This document shows positions 39,101 to 51,100 of a DNA stretch of 64,000 bases, piece by piece. Location of the stretch: assembly GCF_014356525.2 (NCBI RefSeq), contig NC_052505.1, positions 21,659,432 through 21,723,431 of the forward strand, read 5' to 3'. The stretch comes from Nilaparvata lugens (Eukaryota > Arthropoda > Insecta > Hemiptera > Delphacidae). The number at the start of each line of letters is the position of its first letter. The first letter of the stretch is position 1. Under the pieces are notes generated by a model. That model searched no databases, was not told the origin of the DNA, and saw nothing but the letters and a program-made list of their open reading frames with translations. The position numbers and the translations under genes are program-made.

Positions 39101-42100
39101 TGAGAACGTCCTTGTCGAAGTTCCCAGACTGCGACGCTTCCTGCTCTCAGGTACAGCTTGAGAACGTCCTTGTTGAAGTCACAGACTGCAACGCTTCCTG
39201 CTCTCAGGTACAACTTGAGAACGTCCTTGTCGAAGTTCCCAGACTGCGACGCCTCCTGCTCTCAGGTACAGCTTGAGGACTCCCTTGCCGAAGTTCCTAG
39301 ACTGCGGCATCCTCTCTCTTTCTTCCTCTTAATTTTTCCTACCCTGTATAGCGCGAGATCTCAGTTCCAGACTTGAGATCGTTCCCGTCGCGGTCCTCAG
39401 ACCAGCGAGAGGTGTAGGAAACCTTGTGTAGAGCAGGATCTCAGTCACAGATTAGAGATCGACCCAGTCGCGGTTCTCAGACCAGCGAGAAGCTTAGGAG
39501 AATCCTTGTAAACCCTACCCTATCCTCTCATAATAGTCGACATACTGACTATTAATTTAAAAGCGTTTCGGACGATTGAGAGTGATTCCCATACCCTTAA
39601 GGGCAGTCACAGATTGGCCCTTAATAACCGGCGCGCAGTCATCAGATTAGCGCGGGAATCCTGTTTAGCAGTTTCAGAATTGCTGAAAATCCTTTCGCAG
39701 CTGCAGGCTCGCGATTCAGAAATCCGACACCCGAAACCTCATCCTTCGAGCTTTAGTTATCATAAAATTGACATAGATATACTATCTTTAGCTAGCAGGT
39801 TCAGCTTGCTGAGAACTATATCGCGATTCACAGATCGCGAGTTATTGAACCAAACCCCATTAGTTACAGGAAGGAACAATCCTATTAACGAATCTCCATT
39901 CCCCAGGCCCGATAAAATATTCCCTATACCTCAAACTCGGTATACCATATCCTGTACCTTATACCACTTACGCCTCTCCAATCATATTGATCTAATACCG
40001 GGTGCGCAGGTTCAGTCTGCACACCGACAGCCCGCAGTCTCAGATTGCGAAAACCGTAACAAAAATTCTATATCATTCCTTGTTAAACCCCATCCCGAGT
40101 TCCTCCACCTACAACCTTTATTCCGGGCTTGCAGGTACAGCTTTGCTCGCCGTCAACTCGCAGTTGGTTCAGATTGCGTACTACCTTTACAAATATAATT
40201 ATTTGTGGGGATCTGATATCCGGTTCCGTATCCTTGGTTAAGGTTACCTCAATTCTCCCTAACACCCAACCTGAATTCCAAGAGCCGAGGGCCGAATCGG
40301 CCAACAACGGCACGGGCACACACTCTTCCCTTCAAGTTAAATACCTCCCGCCAAAGACAGAGGGTAAAGAATCAGGACAGGGGGAGAAGTGTAGGTCCAG
40401 TATCTCCACCAGTCAATACGGTCACCGACCCCGACCCATACCCGGCTGTAGCTAGTCCGCGTCGTAGCAATACTTCGCAATTATTAGGAAACCTAGAGGG
40501 TGGAATAGGACATTCTAATAATCTAGTGAAATGGGATCAGATCCCGTCTTATTCAATAATAAAATTCTCTTTAAACTGCCCGAACTGCGACAGGAAAATC
40601 TATCCTTTTCACCAGAACAGCCGGACTTTACTGTCAGTCCTAACGAACGAGCTCTTCCCCAAAAGCTAAATTTTGGGTATTAATATAAACTCAGTCAATG
40701 CCAAACATAAAAGCCATTTCAAGTACATATTTTTAGAAACAAAGCGAAGCTACGTTAATATTGACAACAAATAAAATAAACAATCTTTCTGTCGATGACA
40801 AAGATTGTTCAAAGACAAAAACACTGTTCATTGAACTTTTAATTAAAAAACTCTAAAATTCTGATCAATATGAGATAAATATATTATTCATATATATGTC
40901 CCATATGACCAGGTGACAAATTTGACTGAATTTACATGAAAAAACTCATTAGGAGTACATTCTATTTATCAGCAAATTATTGATCAATTCACCTGTTACA
41001 GATTCTCCACGGTGAACAGTATTTGGAGCTGTACAAACCAATTCCGGCAAGTGGAGAATTGAACTCTGTCATTCATGTGGCTGATGTCTTGGACAAAGGG
41101 AAAGGTGCTGTTATTCTGTGCAATGGTAAGTACAGCTCTTGCCGCAGCCATATGTTGGCCCAGCTGCTGGGGCCTGGTAAATGTGCGTGCAATTCCTTAC
41201 GAAGGCCAGAGCTGGCAACATGAACGACTTATAGGTACCATGAAATATTCCATCCATACACTGGCGCTGGTCGACATTGGGCCAACATAAAGATGCGGCA
41301 TCTCAATGTTTCCTATATGCTGGATATTTAAAAGAACATATTTATAAAATAGAATTATAGTACCCTTTGAAATCAATAAAATAATAGATTAAAGCTGCGT
41401 TTACACCAAATTTATTAGCTCCAAATTGTGTTGAATGAGGACTTAGAGTTAATGGCAGAATACTTCCAGCAGTGGTTCTTGAAGCCAAACCCGTCCAAAA
41501 CTGTCTCAACAATATTCCATCTCAGTAACCAGCCTGCAAAAAAGACAATTGATCTCAGGTTATGTGGCAAAAGAATATCTCATCAGGAAGCTCCCCGTTA
41601 CCTAGGAGTCAGACTTGATAGATCCCTCACATATCGACAACATCTGCAGGGGTTGAGAGATAAACTGAAGACAAGGCTAAATATCATCAGCAAACTTGCG
41701 GGAACAACCTGGGGTTGTGACATGAATGCCCTTCGAACATCAAGTCTTGCATTTCTGTACAGTACAGGGGAGTACTGCTCTTCTGTCTGGGCTCGCAGCA
41801 GACATGTTGAGAAAATTGATACAGTTTTCAATGAAACTATGAGGAAGATTAGTGGGACATTGAGACCAACAGAGACTGAGTGGTTGCCTGTGCTTAGTAA
41901 CATCATGCCTCCAGATCTCAGAAGGTTGGAGAAGAAGAACAAGTTCATTTCCCAGTTGCAACACATTCATGAGGATCTCCCAGTCTCTAGAGATTTGGCT
42001 AACCCTCCACCAAGGCGCCTCAAGTCGAGAAGATACTTGAGACTTGACGAGCAAGAGGAAATTAGAAATGCAAGGGAGTTATGGAGACTGAGATGGTTGC

Positions 42101-45100
42101 AGGGAGAGGTCAGGAACAAAGGCCTTGTGGATGACCCTAATGACATTGTTCCTGGCACCCAGCTGAGACGTAGAGAGTGGTGTGGCCTTAACCGGTTCAG
42201 GACGCAGGTCGGAAGGTGTGCTGAGCTGATGACAGCATGGGGATACACATCTGATCCTCTGTGCCAATGTGGACAAATCCAATCAATGGACCACCTAATA
42301 TCTGAGTGTCCACAACACTCCTATCATGGAGGGCTGTCGGCCCTCCATGATGCTGGAGAAGATGCGTGTCAGTGGCTCCAGAACGTTCTAAATTCTATTG
42401 GTATTTGAAATATTAAGTGTAAAATTATGTTTTTTTCTAATTTTGGCCTATGTATGCATATGCATATATATATATATATATATCAAATTTATTAATAAAA
42501 TGTTTATTTTTTCGTCCCTATAGATTCTATTAGATTTTTTTTATTGTAATTTGACTGCAATCTAACACTTTGGTTAATGAACAGTTCAATTCTAGCTTAA
42601 ATTAATAGGTTAAAGTTTGACATTAAAGGGGTATTCACTCCTTCACAGTCTAAGTGAGCAATGCCCATGCACTGTTTCTTTCAGAATCACTCTTACTACA
42701 TTCATCCGAGATCTGTAGGCCTCTTCGTTTTCAGTCTTCTCACTGTATTAGAGTTGTCAATGAGGTGTAGAGCTTGGATGTTCTGATGATTATGTAGAGT
42801 CTCTTCATGGATTCTGGCAGCCTTTGTGATCATGACATCGACTTCTTCCATCTGCAGGTCCCTGTGGAGATCCGAGTTTCTGACAAAGTATGGAGCATTG
42901 ACAGCATTCCTCAAAACCTTGTTCTGGAATTTCGGGATAGTGTTGATGTTACTTTTTCTTGCACAGCCCCACAGCTGGATGCCATACAACCACACAGGCC
43001 GAAGAAGTTGTCTATACAATAGTAATTTATTGTAGGTTGAAAGGCTTGAATTTCTCCCCAATAACCAGTACATTTTCGAGTATTTGAAATCCAGTTCTTT
43101 TTTTTTTCTTGACGTGTGACTTCCATCGTAGCTTTGCATCTAGTGTCATTCCAAGATACTTAGCTTCATTTGCAAACGGAACTTCTTTGTTGTTTAATCT
43201 TATTGGGATGTACACATAATGCCTATTTGTGAAGACAACATGTGTGGACTTGCTTTCACTCAACTTAATCCTATTCTATTAGATTGAACATAACTCATTA
43301 TACACATGATGTGCATATGTGTTTGTCAAGCTCCGTTTAATCTAATAGAAACTATAAGGACGGAGAAATAAACATTTTGTTAATAACTTTGGTGTAAACG
43401 CAGATTAAATACTGTACATTAAATATATAGGAGGAGAAGAACAGAGAAGTATTGGATAAGAAAGTAGGAAAAAATAAAAAATGTGCGAAAAGTCCACTTT
43501 CAACAAATGTATCTAAAAGAATTGACCTTGCAATTAGTAGTTTGAGCAAAAATCTCGAGATTCATACGTCGATATGGAAGAAAAAGTTACTGTATGTCCA
43601 GGTTTTTATTTCTAGTTTAGATGTTTTACTAATCTTAGAGTCTATGAGGAAGTGATCCGGAATAAGGTCTATTATTTTGTGCTTATATAGATCAACTGTT
43701 TCCTTAAACATTCAATATTGGTGTGATATGTGACATATCTATTTGCAGTGGGCCTTGAATGATAATTATTTACAATTGAATTTAAAGTGCGAGGAAAAAG
43801 GGATTTATATTTTGAATAGATGCCTATAGTAAGGTCCACGTTATAATGGCAGTGTACAATTGACAATACTGCTGCTGTCCTTCTCTATCATAGAACAAAA
43901 CAGATAGCGCTATCTCTCTCTCGCTTTGCAATGTTGTCAGTTTGCCAGAATATTTTATTTTTATTTTTGACAGTGACTGTATAAAAGTAGACAGACATTA
44001 TTCTCAGCCGCCATTTTTTTCCTTCATTCTATCAAAATATTTGAGTACACGAGTCGTAATTGATTTGAAATGTATTTTTGAACAATAAAATAATTTTTAG
44101 ACATTACCGTATGAGAAACACAAATTAAAATACCTGAAATAAGATTTTAAAAGTTGATAACCAATCATCCTAGACTTCAACCATGCTTCAGTTGGCGTAC
44201 ACGTATAGGTTAGACCTACTGGTACCGGTATAAATAATATCGAAAGGTTTTTTCAGAATTATTTACATTGAAATTACTTTTTTTGGATATTACTATTTTT
44301 CTATTATCTTTAAAAGGAATTGGAGTGGAATACCTACCAAATAACTTAATTTCTGTTGTTTTGAAATTCAGATTGTTGTATCACAGCTTTTTAAATTAGC
44401 CACCATTTCAGGTTTGTATAAAAATAAAAATCTGATCCCAGTTATTAAAGCAAATTTATGAAAAAATATATTTTCTTGATTAATTTGACATTAAATTGAT
44501 TATTTTATCAAGGAAATTATAATTATCACTAGATCAAATTTAATGGGATGAATTGAGTAACAGCTGTGTACACTCAGTGGCAAAATGGAGAGACTTGGCA
44601 ACGTTTTTCTCCTATCTTTCTTCACTGCCATTATAACGTGGACCTCACTATATCAATCAAAATCTAATTCGGTTGGAAAGAGGAAAAAAATTCTAATAAG
44701 ATTCATACAATTTGTTCCTTTGTTTGAACTTTTTTTGTGTTTTCTTGTGTGTTTCTAGTTGAAACATTCGATGAGAGAGGTGAAAAGGTGGCATTCTGTC
44801 AAACGAGTGCCTTTGCCGTTGGCTGTGGTGGTTTTGGAGGCAAGAGAACATCTGACAAATCCATTGCCACATTTGATGCACCCAGTAGAGAGCCAGACAC
44901 TGTTGCCATTGCTAAAACCAGCGCTGATCAGGTAATCATTGTCTTAATCAGAAAGGCGCAAATTGATAGGTTTTGTATTTCCAAAAATCAAACTGAAAAT
45001 TCTAAGAATATAAGATAGGTTTTGTATTTCCAAAATATCACAAAAATAAACTGAAATTTCTAAGAATATAAGATACTCAAAAATATACTGATAATATTAT

Positions 45101-48100
45101 ACTCTGTATATACAGCTACAACCTATGAGTTATTAGTTCTCTCCTCATAAAACAGCAAATTTTTGTGGTGTAATGTACTAAATAAGAATACATTTTATTC
45201 AACATTCATTTAAATTTAGTTTACACAGCTTACATAATTCTTTTCAGAATTAAATTCTTTACTATTTTTGTTGCGAAAAATTATTGGTTTACTGGTCGTT
45301 AAAGAAAGTTATTGGACATCAAACGTATAAGTCTGTGTTTTTCTACTTAGATTTTTTGCATATTTCAACTTTTTTCTCAAAAACTACTTACACTACAGCT
45401 TCCAGACTAGTTTTATTCAATTTTTCAGATATTTTCCATATGAATCCAGCATAAGTTTTTCAAAAACTAGTCCCCAAACAATTCAGCATCGGTGTATTTC
45501 ACCAGAGAAAATGAATTCCGGGCGAAATCTTTCACCCTGTATAGCTCGCTAATGAAGCGTTTATGGATATATGTTTATAAGATCTTTTTTTCTTATTTTC
45601 ACCTCTACTATCACGTATTAAATTATTTTACCATAATAAGGAATCACCCTGTAGTATACACGGACATTTTGACGAAAGTTTTCCCTTGTTCACTTCAGCT
45701 ACTACCATGGTATATAAACTGAATATCCATAGCAATTGTAAGTTTGAATAAATCTCAAGCCGCAATTCCTCAGCGATCATTCGAGACGCGTGCCTAAAGT
45801 GAGGTCCACGTTATAATGGCAGTGTTTGATTAGCAATGGTACTGCTATCATTCAACATCCTGTCGTTAGTGATCAAACTAAGGTTTGCACGGACCATAGC
45901 TACTACTACTTCTGACTAACTAGCAAGTCCCCCCGGCCTAAACTACTTGCCTACAGCCTAATTAAAACAAATTTTAGAATATTGGTACTTGTTTATAGCA
46001 ATGAGAATGCATATTGCTAGGTTTGTATTATTAGTAATAATTTTGTAGAGAGTTTATTGATATAGTGTAAACTGTGGACTGAGAACTTGAACTGAAAGAT
46101 TTTTTATTTCTATTAAAACTAGTCACTAGGACTAACCATTCATTTTGTTCTCTTTTTTCTTATCCTGAAATATTTATTCTTATTGCTAAAGTCTTCCAGT
46201 GAAGCCTTTAGTTCCAATCTATAATTTCACTACTTTAAATTTTTTCATTACACTTTTATTTAATTAACCGAAGAAAAACTGAGGTCTTAGTTTCGACTCG
46301 ATCGGCTTTTGTCTGTTTGTTTGTTTGTACCGCAGTTATTGTCCGATTTGGATGAAAATTTGGTATACAAGTTCTTTGAAACAAGGCGCAGAAACGTATG
46401 TGTAACGATTTTTGATAAGACCTCCGGTTTTTTTGTAATTTGAAAAACCGCAGACCAACCTACTTCCATAAAGTTACTTTTTCGTATCTAGCGCCGTTAT
46501 TTTGCAAGATACAGCAATTTCATTCTATCAAAATATTTGAGTACACGAGTCGTAATTGATTTGAAATGTATTTTGAACAATAAAATAATTTTAGACATTA
46601 CCGTATGAGAAACACAAATTAAAATACCTGAAATAAGATTTTAAAAGTTGATAACCAATCATCCTAGACTTCAACCATGCTTCAGTGGCGTACACGTATA
46701 GGTTAGACCTACTGGTACCGGTATAAATAATATCGAAGGTTTTTTTCAGAATTATTTACATTGAAATTACTTTTTTTGGATATTACTATTTTTCTATTAT
46801 CTTTAAAAGGAATTGGAGTGGAATACCTACCAAATAACTTAATTTCTGTTGTTTTGAAATTCAGATTGTTGTATCACAGCTTTTTAAATTAGCCACCATT
46901 TCAGGTTTGTATAAAAAAAAAAATCTGATCCCAGTTATTAAAGCAAATTATGAAAAAATATATTTTCTTGATTAATTTGACATTAAATTGATTATTTATC
47001 AAGGAAATTATAATTATCACTAGATCAATTTAATGGGATGAATTGAGTAACAGCTGTGTACACTCAGTGGCAAAATGGAGAGACTTGGCAACGTTTTTCT
47101 CCTATCTTTCTTCACTGCCATTATAACGTGGACCTCACTATATCAATCAAAATCTAATTCGGTTGGAAAGAGGAAAAAAATTCTAATAAGATTCATACAA
47201 TGTTCCTTTGTTTGAATTTTTTGTGTTTTCTTGTGTGTTTCTAGTTGAAACATTCGATGAGAGAGGTGAAAAGGTGGCATTCTGTCAAACGAGTGCCTTT
47301 GCCGTTGGCTGTGGTGGTTTTGGAGGCAAGAGAACATCTGACAAATCCATTGCCACATTTGATGCACCCAGTAGAGAGCCAGACACTGTTGCCATTGCTA
47401 AAACCAGCGCTGATCAGGTAATCATTGTCTTAATCAGAAAGGCGCAAATTGATAGGTTTTGTATTTCCAAAAATCAAACTGAAAATTCTAAGAATATAAG
47501 ATAGGTTTTGTATTTCCAAAATATCACAAAATAAACTGAAATTTCTAAGAATATAAGATACTCAAAAATATACTGATAATATTATACTCTGTATATACAG
47601 CTACAACCTATGAGTTATTAGTTCTCTCCTCATAAAACAGCAAATTTTTGTGGTGTAATGTACTAAATAAGAATACATTTTATTCAACATTCATTTAAAT
47701 TTAGTTTACACAGCTTACATAATTCTTTTCAGAATTAAATTCTTTACTATTTTTGTTGCGAAAAATTATTGGTTTACTGGTCGTTAAAGAAAGTTATTGG
47801 ACATCAAACGTAAGTCTGTGTTTTTCTACTTAGATTTTTGCATATTTCAACTTTTTTCTCAAAAACTACTTACACTACAGCTTCCAGACTAGTTTTATTC
47901 AATTTTCAGATATTTTCCATATGAATCCAGCATAAGTTTTTCAAAAACTAGTCCCCAAACAATTCAGCATCGGTGTATTTCACCAGAGAAAATGAATTCC
48001 GGGCGAAATCTTTCACCCTGTATAGCTCGCTAATGAAGCGTTTATGGATATATGTTTATAAGATCTTTTTTTCTTATTTTCACCTCTACTATCACGTATT

Positions 48101-51100
48101 AAATTATTTTACCATAATAAGGAATCACCCTGTAGTATACACGGACATTTTGACGAAAGTTTTCCCTTGTTCACTTCAGCTACTACCATGGTATATAAAC
48201 TGAATATCCATAGCAATTGTAAGTTTGAATAAATCTCAAGCCGCAATTCCTCAGCGATCATTCGAGACGCGTGCCTAAAGTGAGGTCCACGTTATAATGG
48301 CAGTGTTTGATTAGCAATGGTACTGCTATCATTCAACATCCTGTCGTTAGTGATCAAACTAAGGTTTGCACGGACCATAGCTACTACTACTTCTGACTAA
48401 CTAGCAAGTCCCCCGGCCTAAACTACTTGCCTACAGCCTAATTAAAACAAATTTTAGAATATTGGTACTTGTTTATAGCAATGAGAATGCATATTGCTAG
48501 GTTTGTATTATTAGTAATAATTTGTAGAGAGTTTATTGATATAGTGTAAACTGTGGACTGAGAACTTGAACTGAAAGATTTTTTTATTTCTATTAAAACT
48601 AGTCACTAGGACTAACCATTCATTTTGTTCTCTTTTTTCTTATCCTGAAATATTTATTCTTATTGCTAAAGTCTTCCAGTGAAGCCTTTAGTTCCAATCT
48701 ATAATTTCACTACTTTAAATTTTTTCATTACACTTTTATTTAATTAACCGAAGAAAAACTGAGGTCTTAGTTTCGACTCGATCGGCTTTTGTCTGTTTGT
48801 TTGTTTGTACCGCAGTTATTGTCCGATTTGGATGAAATTTGGTATACAAGTTCTTTGAAACAAGGCGCAGAAACGTATGTGTAACGATTTTTGATAAGAC
48901 CTCCGGTTTTTTTGTAATTTGAAAAACCGCAGACCAACCTACTTCCATAAAGTTACTTTTTCGTATCTAGCGCCGTTATTTTGCAAGATACAGCAATTTT
49001 TATTCTTTTCAAAATGAAAGATTATTGTATTTACAATAAATGTTAAGAGTGAATCTTGCCCAAAATAAATATAGGTAAAAAAATAGCTCTAATTTTTCAT
49101 AATTGAACTTGTGCCGCTCTAAAATGTGCTGTATTTATTAACTGTAGAAAACTCTCTTAGATGCACAATTTTTTCCATTTTCAACACGAAATTTCCCTGT
49201 TTCATAGACGAATAGTTTCTAGAAAACTATTAGCTTTATTTGGTTTTCCTTCTAGTATGAGAAGGGAAACCGAGTTGTGAGCATTCAACATTCTGCATTG
49301 CATAACAAGCCATAACATTAGAACCACTTTCCATTAAAACCATCATTAGCAACCTCCTGTTATTGACACCTACAAACCTATCTTATTTAGAATAATTTTC
49401 TGTCTCACTATCATCTGTGAGACGATTCATCGTCTAAATTGCCTACTGCATATTCCATTTTTCCGTCAGTTGACCAATATCGTATAATTCATTATTAAAA
49501 AAGTTGTAGTATAGGTTAATATTGTAAATATGGGGACGATGTGAAGGTACTTCCTCGAAAGAAATTTATAAGTCCGATGCCCCTGGAAACATTTTCACTA
49601 GCATCTTCAATTTAGGGGCGACTGCACCAACATGACAACGTCGAGGCGATCCAGCTGCTAGACAATGGAGGGTTGGTGCGGAGGCTCAAAAGGAGGAAAC
49701 CATTTGAACTAGTGTTGTGCTTGTTCAAGTAGTGTCCAGTGAAAGAGCAGAGCAGTGATTGAGTGAATCTAGCTTCTATAGTGCAGTCAATAAGTGTACA
49801 TATTAATTAAACAATAGCAGTAAGAGTTTCTAATGAGAAATTCACTGTTCAATTTTTCAAGTAGTAATTTAGGATAGAAAAAATTAGCTCATTAGTCTTT
49901 AGACTAGATGGCTATAGTATTAACCAATAGAAAAAAAATCTTCAATGGAAAAATAATAGATGACATTGCTAAATCTTCACAATATACTGTACTTTCATAA
50001 TGGCCCTTCTCATTATTTTGAAAGTTATATCCATGAGCGAGGTCTACTGTTCGCAGAACTACTAGTATACGTTTTTTACTTCACTAGCACTACACTAATT
50101 CGAAAGTCTTTGTTCTTCTCAGCCTCCTTTTGAGTTCAGTGTTGTCCAGTAGTTGGATGACTTCGGTGATGTCGTGTTGATAAAAACGTGACTCATAATG
50201 GGCTGCCGATCGTCTTATCTCACTGTTCACAGAGGGGATGTGCAGATCTCGGTGCAAATCGCTGTTCCTTATGTACCAGGGCGCATGCACCATGCTCCGC
50301 AGTACTTTGTTTTGGAATGTTTGAATCTGATTGATGTTAGAAGTTCTAGAGCAGCCCCAAAGCTGAATTGCATACGTCCAGACAGGTTTTAGAATTTGTT
50401 TGTTAATCAATATTTTGTCGTCCAATGACAGTTGTGATTGTCGGCCCAACAGCCAATAGATTTTACTGTATTTGAGTCCTAGCTCGATCTTTAGCATGCT
50501 CTTTCTGCACTCTTGAACTGAAAGTGTCGAAACCTTTGTAGCGGTTCTACTTTCTATGTTTTCTGCAATGAAGATTTTGATTTGAAAAGGCTATTTATTC
50601 ATTCATATAATTACTAACTTACTTATCATTAAAATTATTTTACAGATGAACCCTTTAATATTCCTCTCCCAAATTTAGATTATATGAGTTCTGAATAAAG
50701 CTGTTACTTTTTACTTTCCTTGCCCTATTACCATAGGAAAGGAAAGTATTGCTTTCCGAAAAAAATTAAGGTACCCCAATTTCCAAATTTCTATACGTTT
50801 GAAGGTCCCCTGAGTCCAAAAAAGTGGTTTTTGGGCATTGGTCTGTGTGTGTGTATGAGTGTATGTGGGTCTGTGTACACGATATCTCATCTCCCAATTA
50901 ACGGAATGACTTGAGATTCGAAACTTAAGGTCGTTACACTATAAGGATCCGACACGAACAATTTCGATTAATGCAATTCAAGATTGCGGATAAAATAGCG
51001 AAAATGTTGTCAAAAGCAGGGTTTTCCGCAATTTCTCGAGAACGGCTCCAACGATTTTGATCTAATTTATACCTAAAATAGTCATTGATAAGCTCTATCA

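Larger units (their letters stand above)
41393..43405. mobile_element. TIR element (CTGCGTTTACACC ends) enclosing two LINE fragments
   Basis: CTGCGTTTACACCAAA at 41394 is mirrored by TTTGGTGTAAACGCAG at 43388-43403, with GATTAAA on both outer sides. A second inverted pair lies inside (CGTCCCTATAGATTCTATTAGA-like at 42513 and its complement at 43339-43365). Between them are a plus-strand LINE fragment and a minus-strand LINE fragment. There is a TA microsatellite at 42462-42482. Confidence 0.7.

Noticed and set aside
38428..39276. Open frames of 68-111 codons in the 57-bp repeat, on both strands
   Set aside because: The period is divisible by three, so all frames without a stop in one unit stay open. 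The same peptides appear in sense and antisense, with no start context or domain.
39614..40198. 194-codon frame as a host gene
   Set aside because: No recognised domain or splice signals; it lies in a probable retroelement region. It is noted under the 39331-40999 entry and not called as a gene.
36416..41251. Target-site duplication of a 4.8-kb insertion (shared ACGACTTATAGGTAC block)
   Set aside because: Exon 11 lies between the two copies, so the interval cannot be an insertion. The block belongs to the small foldback element at 41140-41302.
41598..42282. Minus-strand frames of 67-122 codons
   Set aside because: They are antisense shadows of the unbroken LINE pol fragment at 41428-42408.
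42826..43035. Plus-strand frames over 42807-43035
   Set aside because: They are antisense shadows of the Jockey-like pol fragment on the minus strand.
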